DNA of 64,000 bases from Bryobacter sp. GTDB lineage: Bacteria > Acidobacteriota > Terriglobia > Bryobacterales > Bryobacteraceae. Where the stretch lies: the NCBI GenBank assembly GCA_022843625.1, contig JALHNH010000022.1, positions 40,929 to 104,928 of the forward strand. Direction: 5' to 3'. A program made the translations under genes and the position numbers. The notes beneath the pieces are model-generated. The model saw only the letters and a list, made by a program, of their open reading frames with translations, was not told where the DNA came from and ran no database searches. Positions 56,662 through 64,000 of this stretch are shown here, in pieces; position 1 is the first letter of the stretch; the number at the start of each line of letters is the position of its first letter.

Positions 56662-59253
56662 ATGCGTGTGTGCCTACTTGCTTTGATGGTACTTCTCCCT
56701 TCTGTGGTCCGGGCGCAAGGCCCGGCTGAAGCATTGGCGAAGGCCGATCGATTGGCTGATCTTCGGGCCTGGGCCCGCGCCGAACCGTTGTTTATTGAGG
56801 CCGAAAAAGGGTTTACCCAGTCCGGCGATGCCCGCAATGCATTGCTCGCCAAGCTCGGACGCATTCGCGGGGAGTTGCCTCGCCGCTCCATCGCCGAAGT
56901 CTCTCAGGAGTTGGCTGACATTCTGGAATCTCCGTTGGCTGCGACCGACGACCGAATCCGTCTGAGGTGCCTGGTCATCAAGGGCGAGACCGACGAGGAC
57001 TATGATGCGGTTCTGGCCGAAGAAGACTGGCGAGAGGCGCTTGTAGTCGCCAAACGTTTGAACGATTCGCTGTGGGTGAATCGGGCCAATGGCGAACTGG
57101 GCTTGGTCGCCGCCCTGCAAGGGAAAACAAGTGAAGGGCTGTTCCTCCTCGCCAGTGCACTAAAGAAGGCGGAAGAGGCAAAGGATCTCTCTTCTGTGGT
57201 TCGTTGGCTGAGCATTATCGGAACCGGCTTCATTCAGTTTGGCCGACCGGAGGAGGCGCTCAAGTATTTTGATCGAGCGCTTGCCGCGGGCGGTTCTGTG
57301 GATGAGTTGCGCTTCCCGCTGATGGCCTACTCCGGCAAGGTCAGTGCGCTCACAAAGCTTGGCCGGACCAAAGAGGCGAGAGAACTCCTGGCCACAACGA
57401 TCACAGTGGCGCGAGAGCGCGAGAGCTTGGGCTATCAAGCCGAATTGCTCCGCGAGGACGCGCTTTTGGCTGAGGACGCAGGGCTGCGAGAGGAAGCGGT
57501 TGCGAAGCTCTTGCAGGCGCTAGGGTTCGCTCGAAGTGCTGCGGCAAACCGAATCATCGCCCAAATCTATCTCGACCTGGGACGGCTCCAAATAGCCCTT
57601 GGCCGCAAGAAGGACGGGGCCAATTCCTTTAGCGCCGGGGTGGAAGTTGCCAGGGCAATGCGCGAGCGCCTCCTAACGCCGCGGCTTCTGGCGAAGTTCG
57701 CCGAAAGTGAGCGCGGACAAGGCCGAGTTGAAGCGGCCCGGGCGTTATTGCAGGAGGCGAGCGAAGTCACGGAAGGACTCTTGGCTGGCGTATGGAGCCC
57801 ATGGGTCAAATCCCGTCTTGTCGGAGTCATGGACGAGGTGTTTCTGGCGCGAGTTCGCGTGGAGCTCAGTATGAAGTCCAGCCCGGAGCGTCTCCTCTCA
57901 ATAATCGAGCAAGCCCGCGGGCGCGCCATCACTGATTTGCTGATGGGGAGAGGCCAAGGCGAAAAAGCCAAGACGATGGCGGCGAAGGAGGGAGAGCGCC
58001 GCATATCGGCCTTACAATTTCGGCTATGGTCAGCGAAGAGCCCAGCTGCTCGGCAAAAGCTCCTCGATCAGATCTTTCAGGCGGAGTCAGACATGATGGC
58101 CGTGTCGATGCAAGCTGATCGCGACCGGCAGTTCCAAGGTAAACGAAGCCTGCTTCGGCTGGCGCAAATTCGGCAAAGCTTAGGGCCGGACGAGATGCTC
58201 CTCGAGTACGTGTTGGACGATCCGACGTCGGTTCTTCTAGTAGTAACCCGCGAAGGAGCTTCTATACAAAAGCTCCCGAATCGAACGCAGCTGAAGAAGA
58301 GCATGGATGATGCTTGGAAGGCAATCCAGTCCGGGCAGGAAATTGCCGGAGCCACTCAACTCTCCGAATTGGTTCTCGTTCCGGGCCTGGAATCCAAGAG
58401 CCGGCTGATTGTTGTTGCGGATGGTGAGCTAAATCGACTGCCCTTTGAACTGCTCCCGACCGCGGCTGGCTCAAAGCTCCTGCAAACCCATGCGATTTCC
58501 TACTCGCCATCCGCGACCGCGCTTTACCTCATTCGCCTCCAGATGCAACCGGCGTTGGGAAAAGCGGTTCTCGCGATAGCCGCATCGCCAGAGTCCCCAG
58601 CCATCTCAGCCAAGGCCACGTTTGGAAAAGTCGCGCGAGGAATCTACGACGTCGATGGGACAAGCTTGCCAAGCCTGCCGGCGGCCAAGGCGGAAGCGCA
58701 ACTGACGGTTGATACCCTGTCAAATGCCGGGAACCGACTTCTCGTGGGAAGCGAAGCGACGGAGTCGGCGATCAAGGCGCTCCCACTTCGAAACTTTGCA
58801 GTCGCACATTTCGCGGCGCACGGATTGCTGAGTTCCAGCTTCCCTGAGCGTTCCGCACTAGCCCTGAGGCCAGAAGGGCAGGATGACGGGTTCCTACAAG
58901 CAAGAGAGGTGCTGGAATTGCGATTGCGGGCCAAGCTCGTGACGTTATCCGCCTGCAACACAGGCAGCGGAAAGCTTTTTGGGCAGGACGGAGTGTCCAG
59001 CCTGGTTCGCCCCTTTCTCGCGTCCGGAGCGCGCGCGGTTGTCGCCAATCTTTGGACTGCCGACGATACCTTCAGCCTGGCGCTGATGAAAGAGTTCTAT
59101 CAAGAGCTTGCGCGTGGAAAGTCTAAGGCTGTCGCGTTGCAGCAGGCGAAGCTTACGATGATCCAGAAATACGGAAAAGCGGCCACGCCTAAGCTCTGGA
59201 GCGGATTCATCTTGTTCGGGGAAGGGTCCGAGCCCGTGGTGACCAACAAATAG
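56662..59253 (+). CDS. Secreted TPR protein with C-terminal CHAT protease domain
   Basis: This 863-residue protein has a signal peptide (MRVCLLALMVLLPSVVRAQG). TPR-like helical repeats occupy about residues 25-400 (FGRPEEALKYFDRALAAGG and others). The CHAT caspase-like domain lies at the C-terminus, with catalytic His720 in HFAAHGLL and Cys765 in LSACNTGSG. CHAT domains are peptidases usually switched on by a bound partner. Export is notable, since defence CHAT proteins are normally cytoplasmic. It is followed 12 bp later by the S41 protease gene. Confidence 0.93.
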   Translation: MRVCLLALMVLLPSVVRAQGPAEALAKADRLADLRAWARAEPLFIEAEKGFTQSGDARNALLAKLGRIRGELPRRSIAEVSQELADILESPLAATDDRIRLRCLVIKGETDEDYDAVLAEEDWREALVVAKRLNDSLWVNRANGELGLVAALQGKTSEGLFLLASALKKAEEAKDLSSVVRWLSIIGTGFIQFGRPEEALKYFDRALAAGGSVDELRFPLMAYSGKVSALTKLGRTKEARELLATTITVARERESLGYQAELLREDALLAEDAGLREEAVAKLLQALGFARSAAANRIIAQIYLDLGRLQIALGRKKDGANSFSAGVEVARAMRERLLTPRLLAKFAESERGQGRVEAARALLQEASEVTEGLLAGVWSPWVKSRLVGVMDEVFLARVRVELSMKSSPERLLSIIEQARGRAITDLLMGRGQGEKAKTMAAKEGERRISALQFRLWSAKSPAARQKLLDQIFQAESDMMAVSMQADRDRQFQGKRSLLRLAQIRQSLGPDEMLLEYVLDDPTSVLLVVTREGASIQKLPNRTQLKKSMDDAWKAIQSGQEIAGATQLSELVLVPGLESKSRLIVVADGELNRLPFELLPTAAGSKLLQTHAISYSPSATALYLIRLQMQPALGKAVLAIAASPESPAISAKATFGKVARGIYDVDGTSLPSLPAAKAEAQLTVDTLSNAGNRLLVGSEATESAIKALPLRNFAVAHFAAHGLLSSSFPERSALALRPEGQDDGFLQAREVLELRLRAKLVTLSACNTGSGKLFGQDGVSSLVRPFLASGARAVVANLWTADDTFSLALMKEFYQELARGKSKAVALQQAKLTMIQKYGKAATPKLWSGFILFGEGSEPVVTNK

Positions 59254-59265
59254 GAGGCATAACCA

Positions 59266-60495
59266 ATGACATCGCTCAATGAAGCACAGCGTCGAAAGAT
59301 CTTCGAGAAAGTCGTCGCGACGACCGCAGCTAAATTTGCTGACCCGAGCATGAATGGCGTCGATTGGTCTCGCGTCGCCAAGGAGGCTGAAGGGTCGATT
59401 GTTTCGAGTGCCGATCTTGACGAATTCGAACGGCGAGTCAACGAGATGCTTCAGCGGCTTGGCACGAGTCACATTGGGTTCTTTCAGGGCGTTCGACCGA
59501 AAAGTCCGGGACGCATTGCTATCGCCGCTACCTTTCTGAAAGCTGAAACGAACGATGGGACACGCTGGATGTTCCAGGATGTCCATCCCGGAGGATTGGC
59601 GGCAAACGCGGGAATTGAGCCAGGTGACGTACTTCTCCAGTTGAACAACCAAGAGATTGTGCCTCCCGGCGCCGCTACGTTCTCTCTTGGTTCAGACCAT
59701 GAAGCGGTCGTACGCAAGCGTGATGCCTCGACAGCTACCGTCACTTTGTCGGTCCCAGGGTCGCAAAGCAAGAAGCGTCCACTCATTGTTCCCGATCAGG
59801 TCGTTACGAGCAGAAGGCTAAACGGCACCACCGGCTACGTCCGCGTGAGCATGTTCCCCGGCATGCTCGGCATCGACGTTGCTCGGGACATGAGCGCGGC
59901 CGTCTCCGCCCTGGCGACCGAGAAGCTTGTCGTCGATCTTCGCGGCAACACCGGCGGCGGAATCGGCTGCCTAAGACTGATGAGCCTCCTCTGCCCAGAC
60001 AAACGCGGCGCAGGCTATAGCCTAGGCCGATCACAGATCGAGAACCGGACTGCCAAAGAGGCACTGCCGGTATTCGACAAGATCCCTTCGAGCCAATGGG
60101 GAGTGATTCCGCTAATCGTGAAATTTGGCCTGGCGGGACGCTCCGTAGCCGTTTCGTCCGAGGGATTGGGCGCGGCACCGCATCACGGGAGAGTCGCGAT
60201 CCTTGTCAATGAACATTCCGCCAGCGCTAGCGAAATGGTGGCGGCTTTCGCGTCTGAGTACGGGCTGGCGCGTTTAGTTGGCACAAAGACACCCGGAAAG
60301 CTCGTGGCGGCAAGCTCTTTCAAGGTCGGACACGGCTATCGCGTCGCTCTACCGGTCGGAGCGTACTATACGTGGCTCGGAACCAAGCTCGAAGGCCGAG
60401 GCGTCGCACCGGATATTCCAGAGTCAGTAACCGCGCAAGACTTAGTTGAGGGCCAAGACAGGCAATTGATGAGGGGACTCGAAATTCTGTCATGA
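59266..60495 (+). CDS. S41-family (tail-specific/CtpA-like) serine protease without signal peptide
   Basis: This 409-residue protein has a helical N-terminal region, then a PDZ domain (VHPGGLAANAGIEPGDVLLQLNNQEI, about residues 105-160) and the S41 core. The core carries the serine motif NEHSASASEMVA and the lysine in VGTKTPGK, forming the Ser-Lys dyad. No leader is visible, although most S41 enzymes are exported; an upstream start is excluded by the CHAT gene stop 12 bp earlier. GGAGG precedes the ATG. Confidence 0.92.
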   Translation: MTSLNEAQRRKIFEKVVATTAAKFADPSMNGVDWSRVAKEAEGSIVSSADLDEFERRVNEMLQRLGTSHIGFFQGVRPKSPGRIAIAATFLKAETNDGTRWMFQDVHPGGLAANAGIEPGDVLLQLNNQEIVPPGAATFSLGSDHEAVVRKRDASTATVTLSVPGSQSKKRPLIVPDQVVTSRRLNGTTGYVRVSMFPGMLGIDVARDMSAAVSALATEKLVVDLRGNTGGGIGCLRLMSLLCPDKRGAGYSLGRSQIENRTAKEALPVFDKIPSSQWGVIPLIVKFGLAGRSVAVSSEGLGAAPHHGRVAILVNEHSASASEMVAAFASEYGLARLVGTKTPGKLVAASSFKVGHGYRVALPVGAYYTWLGTKLEGRGVAPDIPESVTAQDLVEGQDRQLMRGLEILS

Positions 60496-60515
60496 CCATG
60501 CCTTTTGCGCCCGGC

Positions 60516-60529
60516 GAAGATTAATCTTC
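60516..60529. repeat. Perfect 14-bp palindrome between convergent genes
   Basis: GAAGATTAATCTTC lies between the stops of the S41 and trypsin-like genes. It has no loop and no T-run, so it may be a weak terminator for both or a protein-binding site. Confidence 0.35.
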
Positions 60530-60585
60530 ACCGCTGCCACGCTTGGTAGCGATGACGTTGAGGCCAAACAGCCCTGAACGACGTT

Positions 60586-61341
60586 TCAATTGATCACAAA
60601 TGCTGGCACTGACTTTCCAGCTCGAATGGATTCCAGAGTACGGTAGAGGACGTAGCTATGGATGAATCTACCAGTTGAAGAGCTTTTGGTGGCGCGGAAC
60701 ATCATGCCAGCAAGATAGGGCACCACAGAGCCGCTTGTAGGTCTCATTACGAACACTGGAGACCCACTAAGACCGCTGAGCGGTTCCTCCGATATGGCTG
60801 CGTCCGGGACCATCGTCAAATCGTGGAAGCGAATCGTATTGCAGTGTGCGCTTTCTGCCTGACCGATGTGTATGCCATCCGCAATCAGCCGCTGCTTTCG
60901 GATATGACTTTCATCATATTCGATGGACTGGATGCTCTTCGGGAATCCAGCCACGCAGAGCTCGTCGTTCGGAAGCAAATCAGGCACATGCCGTCTGAAG
61001 TGTAGATCAAACCACTGCGGCGTGACAAGAGTCTCTGGCGCGACGAGGGACCTGGCAACCTTCAACAGTATGAAATCCTTGTAATCGGTATCTTCCTCGT
61101 CGGGAATAATGGCAGCTCCAAATGCAGCTTCGAATGGAAGGAATTCGCGGCCACTTTCCTCGTAAGGCACCAGTAGCTCGTCGATCTGCCTTCCTTTGAT
61201 GTTGTGTCGTGTCGTAGCCACATAGAAGTCGCCCATTGCTGCGATCAGAATGCCCGTAGCTCCAATGGTGTATGGGAAGCCGGTGTCTGAGTTCTCCCAC
61301 ATGAGCGGAACTGAGCATTGCACCAAATCGTCAATTTTCAC
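60586..61341 (-). CDS. Trypsin-like serine peptidase
   Basis: This 251-residue protein of the chymotrypsin fold shows the triad in order: His in VATTRHNIK, Asp in YKDFILLKV and Ser in SGLSGSPVF. No signal peptide is present, so it is probably cytoplasmic, which is common for such peptidases in bacterial conflict operons. The start overlaps the end of the upstream gene (61331-61804) by 11 bp, implying cotranscription. The target is unknown. Confidence 0.85.
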   Translation of the reverse strand: MKIDDLVQCSVPLMWENSDTGFPYTIGATGILIAAMGDFYVATTRHNIKGRQIDELLVPYEESGREFLPFEAAFGAAIIPDEEDTDYKDFILLKVARSLVAPETLVTPQWFDLHFRRHVPDLLPNDELCVAGFPKSIQSIEYDESHIRKQRLIADGIHIGQAESAHCNTIRFHDLTMVPDAAISEEPLSGLSGSPVFVMRPTSGSVVPYLAGMMFRATKSSSTGRFIHSYVLYRTLESIRAGKSVPAFVIN

Positions 61342-61804
61342 TGCAACGTCTCGACAAGCAGCGTCCCTGTCTCATGTGGGCGGGCGACAATCGTTTCTCT
61401 TTTTCAAACAGATCACGATACTCTTCAGCGGTAAACTCCCATGCCTCTTGAAGCACATAGAGGTTGTCGTAGAGAATCCATATTAGGCGATCCCACCCGA
61501 AGGGCCTTTTTTCCTCGGTCTTTCTACTCACCAATGTCACTGGTGAACCAGGCTTTCCGCTCGGGCGGTTTGCCGTCACTTGATAACGAATACCGTTGCA
61601 AATGAAGTCAACATCTTTTGAGACAGCGGTTCGAGATACGCCAGCCGCACAATAGTCTCCCTCCTGCATGCCAACAAGCAGAGCTGCATCAACTTCCGAA
61701 ATTGAATTTGTGATGCTAGGTGCGACGCCGAAGTAGTGCTCCCATTCGAGGGCAATCTCGACCAATCGAATCCGAAGTTGCTCAGTTTTTTGATTTTCGC
61801 TCAT
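61331..61804 (-). CDS. Small nuclease-fold-like protein of a widespread unnamed family
   Basis: This 157-residue protein is chosen from ATG 61804 (MSENQKTEQLRIRLVEIALEWEHYFG); the frame extends upstream to 61891 without good sequence. The pattern SITNSISEVDAALLVG, then VDFICNGIRYQVTANRPSGKPGS, then DRLIWILYDNLYVLQEAWEF is that of a small family I recall as restriction-endonuclease-like. In relatives the segment after YQV usually has Lys; here it is Thr, so the catalytic site may be lost. It overlaps the trypsin-like gene. Confidence 0.65.
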   Translation of the reverse strand: MSENQKTEQLRIRLVEIALEWEHYFGVAPSITNSISEVDAALLVGMQEGDYCAAGVSRTAVSKDVDFICNGIRYQVTANRPSGKPGSPVTLVSRKTEEKRPFGWDRLIWILYDNLYVLQEAWEFTAEEYRDLFEKEKRLSPAHMRQGRCLSRRCSEN

Positions 61805-61969
61805 TAGTAACGATACGGCATTCGCATAACTACCTTCAGCTTGGCTGCGCGGGGCACCATCGGCCCGGCCTCCCGACAGATCTCTCGCCACCGATGGGGT
61901 CTTAAATCCTCGGGAGATGGTCAGAACCGACTCACAAATCGAGCCTGCGGTGACTGCATATTCGAGATC

Positions 61970-62650
61970 TCACCGCACCTGAATTGGGAAATAGCGCCAG
62001 TCTTCGGGCTCACGCTTGAGCGCGAGCGTGTAGCGGCCAGCTGGAATGCTGGTGAGATCGAGTTCTGTCGAAATGCTGGTAACCCCATCGGCAAGCTTCG
62101 CGACCGGCGCGGAAGTCATTTGGGGCGCAAGGTTACTATCCAGCAGCTTTAGGGCGTACTCGCCTTCCGCGGAAGCCACCGGCAGCACCAGGACTACGTT
62201 TTGACGACTACGGGACATGGCGAGAGGAGTCGACCCATTGGGACGCTCCTCACTCCGTACCGTCGCAAACGGCCGGAGGTCCAGAATCGTCGAAGGCAAT
62301 TTCGCATTCGATTGAGCCACGATAGGCGATACCGCTTGTGACGGAGTCTGCATCGCGTACCAGACTGCGCCGGCCATTACGCAGAGAAGCGCGGCAGCCG
62401 CAGCCCACCAAGTCCAAACCCTTTTCGACCCATCCAGCGACGACACGCCGCGCTGTCGCTGCAGATCACGAATCGCTGAGTAGCATGGCGAGCAGTGAGA
62501 GACGTGGACGTACAGCGGGTCGCTGGCATCACGCCGCCTGAGAGCTAGTTCTTCAAGCTCCGCCGGAGACGGACATCCCTCACGATTGGGATTGGGGTTC
62601 GCATGCGCCAGCATGTCCTCGATTGGCCTAAAATCATCTTCTTGCGCCAT
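61970..62650 (-). CDS. Zinc-finger anti-sigma factor with one membrane segment
   Basis: This 226-residue protein has an N-terminal zf-HC2-type motif (HVSHCSPCYSAI, i.e. HxxxCxxC), a single membrane helix (WTWWAAAAALLCVMAGAVWYAM, about residues 82-103) and a periplasmic beta-rich C-terminal part. This is the usual layout of a membrane anti-sigma factor that holds its partner until a signal arrives. The ECF sigma gene is 41 bp upstream in the same direction. Confidence 0.88.
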   Translation of the reverse strand: MAQEDDFRPIEDMLAHANPNPNREGCPSPAELEELALRRRDASDPLYVHVSHCSPCYSAIRDLQRQRGVSSLDGSKRVWTWWAAAAALLCVMAGAVWYAMQTPSQAVSPIVAQSNAKLPSTILDLRPFATVRSEERPNGSTPLAMSRSRQNVVLVLPVASAEGEYALKLLDSNLAPQMTSAPVAKLADGVTSISTELDLTSIPAGRYTLALKREPEDWRYFPIQVR

Positions 62651-62691
62651 GGAACCTCAGTAATTATAGGGTGTTTTGCCGAAAGTGAATC

Positions 62692-63300
62692 TCAAGAACT
62701 TGATCCTCCTGATCGAGATTTCCTTCCATTGCTCGACGAGTGGCGGAAGCGGTCCCGTATGCGTTGCATCATCTTGTCCACGGCGGCGGTGCTTATAGAA
62801 AGCGCGCTTGCCACCTCCCCGCTGGAGAACCCCAACGTCTTCAACGTTGCGCATCGCTGTTCCAGTTCGCTGAGTTGTGCGTAGATCTGTTTGGCATAGA
62901 CCTGGTTGACTATCTGCTCGGGTGTGCCGACGCCAGTGGACATGGCGAGAAGTGTCTTTTCGCCGGCCGTGCCCGCGACCGATCCGTTAATGACCCTCTC
63001 CTCGGATCGGCGTAGTTCGGAAACTCCGAGGTTGTTCAGAATCGTCCATGCAAGCCCTTCGGGCCGTTCGATTCGCATCCCCTGTTGCTCTTCCTTAAAA
63101 TAGAGCTGGCCAGCCCGATCAAACAGGTTGCGAAGAATGCTTTCGTCCTGGATCGTGTTGAATTTCAAGCGGAATCGCATCTCGAGCGGCAAGAAGATCG
63201 CATGAATGCGTTCGTCGAAGGGCTGCCCTGCTTCGTCAAGCAGTCTCAGCTTTGGCAATTCTCCCAAGGGTTCTTGCTGATTCATGCGGCAAGCCGACAT
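62692..63300 (-). CDS. ECF-type RNA polymerase sigma factor
   Basis: This 202-residue protein has a sigma region 2-like part (about 30-100) and a region 4 helix-turn-helix near the end (LKTLGFSSGEVASALSISTAAVDKMMQRIRDRF). Starts at 63300 or 63285 (MNQQEPLG) are both possible. Downstream is its anti-sigma factor; the divergent gene begins 71 bp away. It probably controls this cluster, including the CHAT gene, in response to an envelope signal. Confidence 0.88.
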   Translation of the reverse strand: MSACRMNQQEPLGELPKLRLLDEAGQPFDERIHAIFLPLEMRFRLKFNTIQDESILRNLFDRAGQLYFKEEQQGMRIERPEGLAWTILNNLGVSELRRSEERVINGSVAGTAGEKTLLAMSTGVGTPEQIVNQVYAKQIYAQLSELEQRCATLKTLGFSSGEVASALSISTAAVDKMMQRIRDRFRHSSSNGRKSRSGGSSS

Positions 63301-63371
63301 TTTCGAGATTCTCTTCCCGCTGGTCAGGTTTCAATTTTCCTTTGCGTCTTACCCAGTAGAGGGCCGAACGG

Positions 63372-63773
63372 ATGCTCCTGGATCTCTATTGGCAAGACGT
63401 CTTTCATCAACCGGCTCGTTTTGAAGAGACGCCGCACGGTGCGGGCATTGTTACAAGTGAATGCATTCTGGAAGCTGTCAATCTGTTGGCCGGACAAGAC
63501 TTGGTTTATGCGTTTGAGTTGCGCCCCGGAGATCGCTTGTCAGTCGCCGTCTCGGCAAGCGAACACGTCGATTTGATGCTGTGTACCTTTGCAAATTACG
63601 AGCGCTGGCTTGACTCCACGGAGCAGGTGGGGGAGATAGAGGCCATTGAGGCAATGGAAAGCGCGACGGCCCTAGAATACGTCTTTCAATCGCCGAGCGA
63701 CGACGAGATTGTTCTCGTGATCAGTTCGCCAATTAGCGGCACACAGGTTCTTGTGGAGGCTCACCACGCCTGA
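63372..63773 (+). CDS. Small hypothetical protein divergent from the sigma gene
   Basis: This 133-residue protein has no domain I can name. It is strand-rich (YAFELRPGDRLSVAVSASEHVDLMLCTF, then LEYVFQSPSDDEIVLVISSP) in a way that resembles pre-peptidase C-terminal beta-sandwich domains. There is no signal peptide. Its location opposite the sigma factor suggests it belongs to the same module, perhaps as a sensor or a target. Confidence 0.65.
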   Translation: MLLDLYWQDVFHQPARFEETPHGAGIVTSECILEAVNLLAGQDLVYAFELRPGDRLSVAVSASEHVDLMLCTFANYERWLDSTEQVGEIEAIEAMESATALEYVFQSPSDDEIVLVISSPISGTQVLVEAHHA

Positions 63774-63838
63774 CATAAACTCTGGGGTATTGCCGACGCG
63801 CACTGGCATGACACTCTCGCGCGGCATATCCTGGTCCC

Positions 63839-64000
63839 ATGTACATTCCGGACAAAGTGAAGCGCCAACTCCGCTCTGAGATTGGATTTGGATGTCCGGT
63901 CGAGGGCTGCGGCAGCCCCTACCTTACGTACCATCACTTTGATCCGCCCAGACGAGTGAAAGAGCACAACGAACCAACTGGGATGGTCGCTCTCTGTCGA
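63839..64000 (+). CDS. HNH endonuclease-like protein, 3' end beyond the window
   Basis: Fifty-four codons are visible from ATG 63839. The pattern FGCPVEGC, then YLTYHHFDPP, then a His and GMVALC is that of an HNH nuclease zinc and catalytic core. It is open at the window edge, so the rest of the protein is unseen. Confidence 0.65.
   Translation, partial: MYIPDKVKRQLRSEIGFGCPVEGCGSPYLTYHHFDPPRRVKEHNEPTGMVALCR

Overview
The window looks like a chromosome segment of a soil acidobacterium of the Solibacter/Bryobacter type, into which a large accessory island has been inserted. The organism call is inference. It rests on paired DUF1549/DUF1553-DUF1501 and DUF1592-DUF1552 cytochrome-type genes, two Oar-like TonB-dependent receptors with an N-terminal carboxypeptidase-like domain, a PEP-CTERM protein, an FG-GAP/UnbV protein, and an ECF sigma factor with a zinc-finger anti-sigma factor near a CHAT protein.

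Bases 1-30,600 are typical of such a genome and mostly encode secreted proteins: hydrolases, peptidases, c-type cytochrome-like proteins, Gfo/Idh and sugar-isomerase-like proteins, two receptors, an ankyrin protein and a four-gene operon with a YedY-like molybdoenzyme. One gene here is easy to miss. At 7176-7517 a small ArsC/Spx-like thioredoxin-fold protein has an in-frame UGA where the first cysteine of its CxxC motif should be, followed at the right distance by a bacterial SECIS-like hairpin. It is very probably a selenoprotein (U-T-S-C), and a standard gene caller would truncate it.

An initiator tRNA (30692-30768) marks the left edge of the island. Beyond it lie a plasmid-type RepA gene, a Schlafen/AlbA-type regulator, and then about 22 kb of minus-strand genes. 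These read, in transcription order: a DUF4338 (DruA-like) protein fused to a P-loop ATPase; a 445-residue unknown; a 1547-residue protein combining a nuclease-like ExK motif with a RuvB-like AAA+ domain; a HAD phosphatase; a membrane-anchored unknown; a zinc-finger protein; a degenerate McrB-like AAA protein; a ~336-residue unknown; and a 1819-residue DEAH helicase with DUF1998 (DruE-like). Most junctions are 1-4 base overlaps, so the proteins are probably made together. I read this as a Druantia-like anti-phage system in an expanded architecture that I do not recognise as a described type.

Four 16-bp iteron-like repeats (56321-56431) follow the last gene of the island. If the element excises as a circle, they would fall directly upstream of repA, as in an iteron plasmid. 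I found no integrase and no right attachment site, so the right boundary is uncertain.

Bases 56,660-64,000 hold a second accessory-looking group: a secreted TPR-CHAT protein, an S41 protease without a signal peptide, a trypsin-like protease, a small nuclease-fold-like protein, an anti-sigma/ECF sigma pair, a divergent small unknown and the start of an HNH protein. This resembles a sigma-regulated, protease-rich conflict or stress module.
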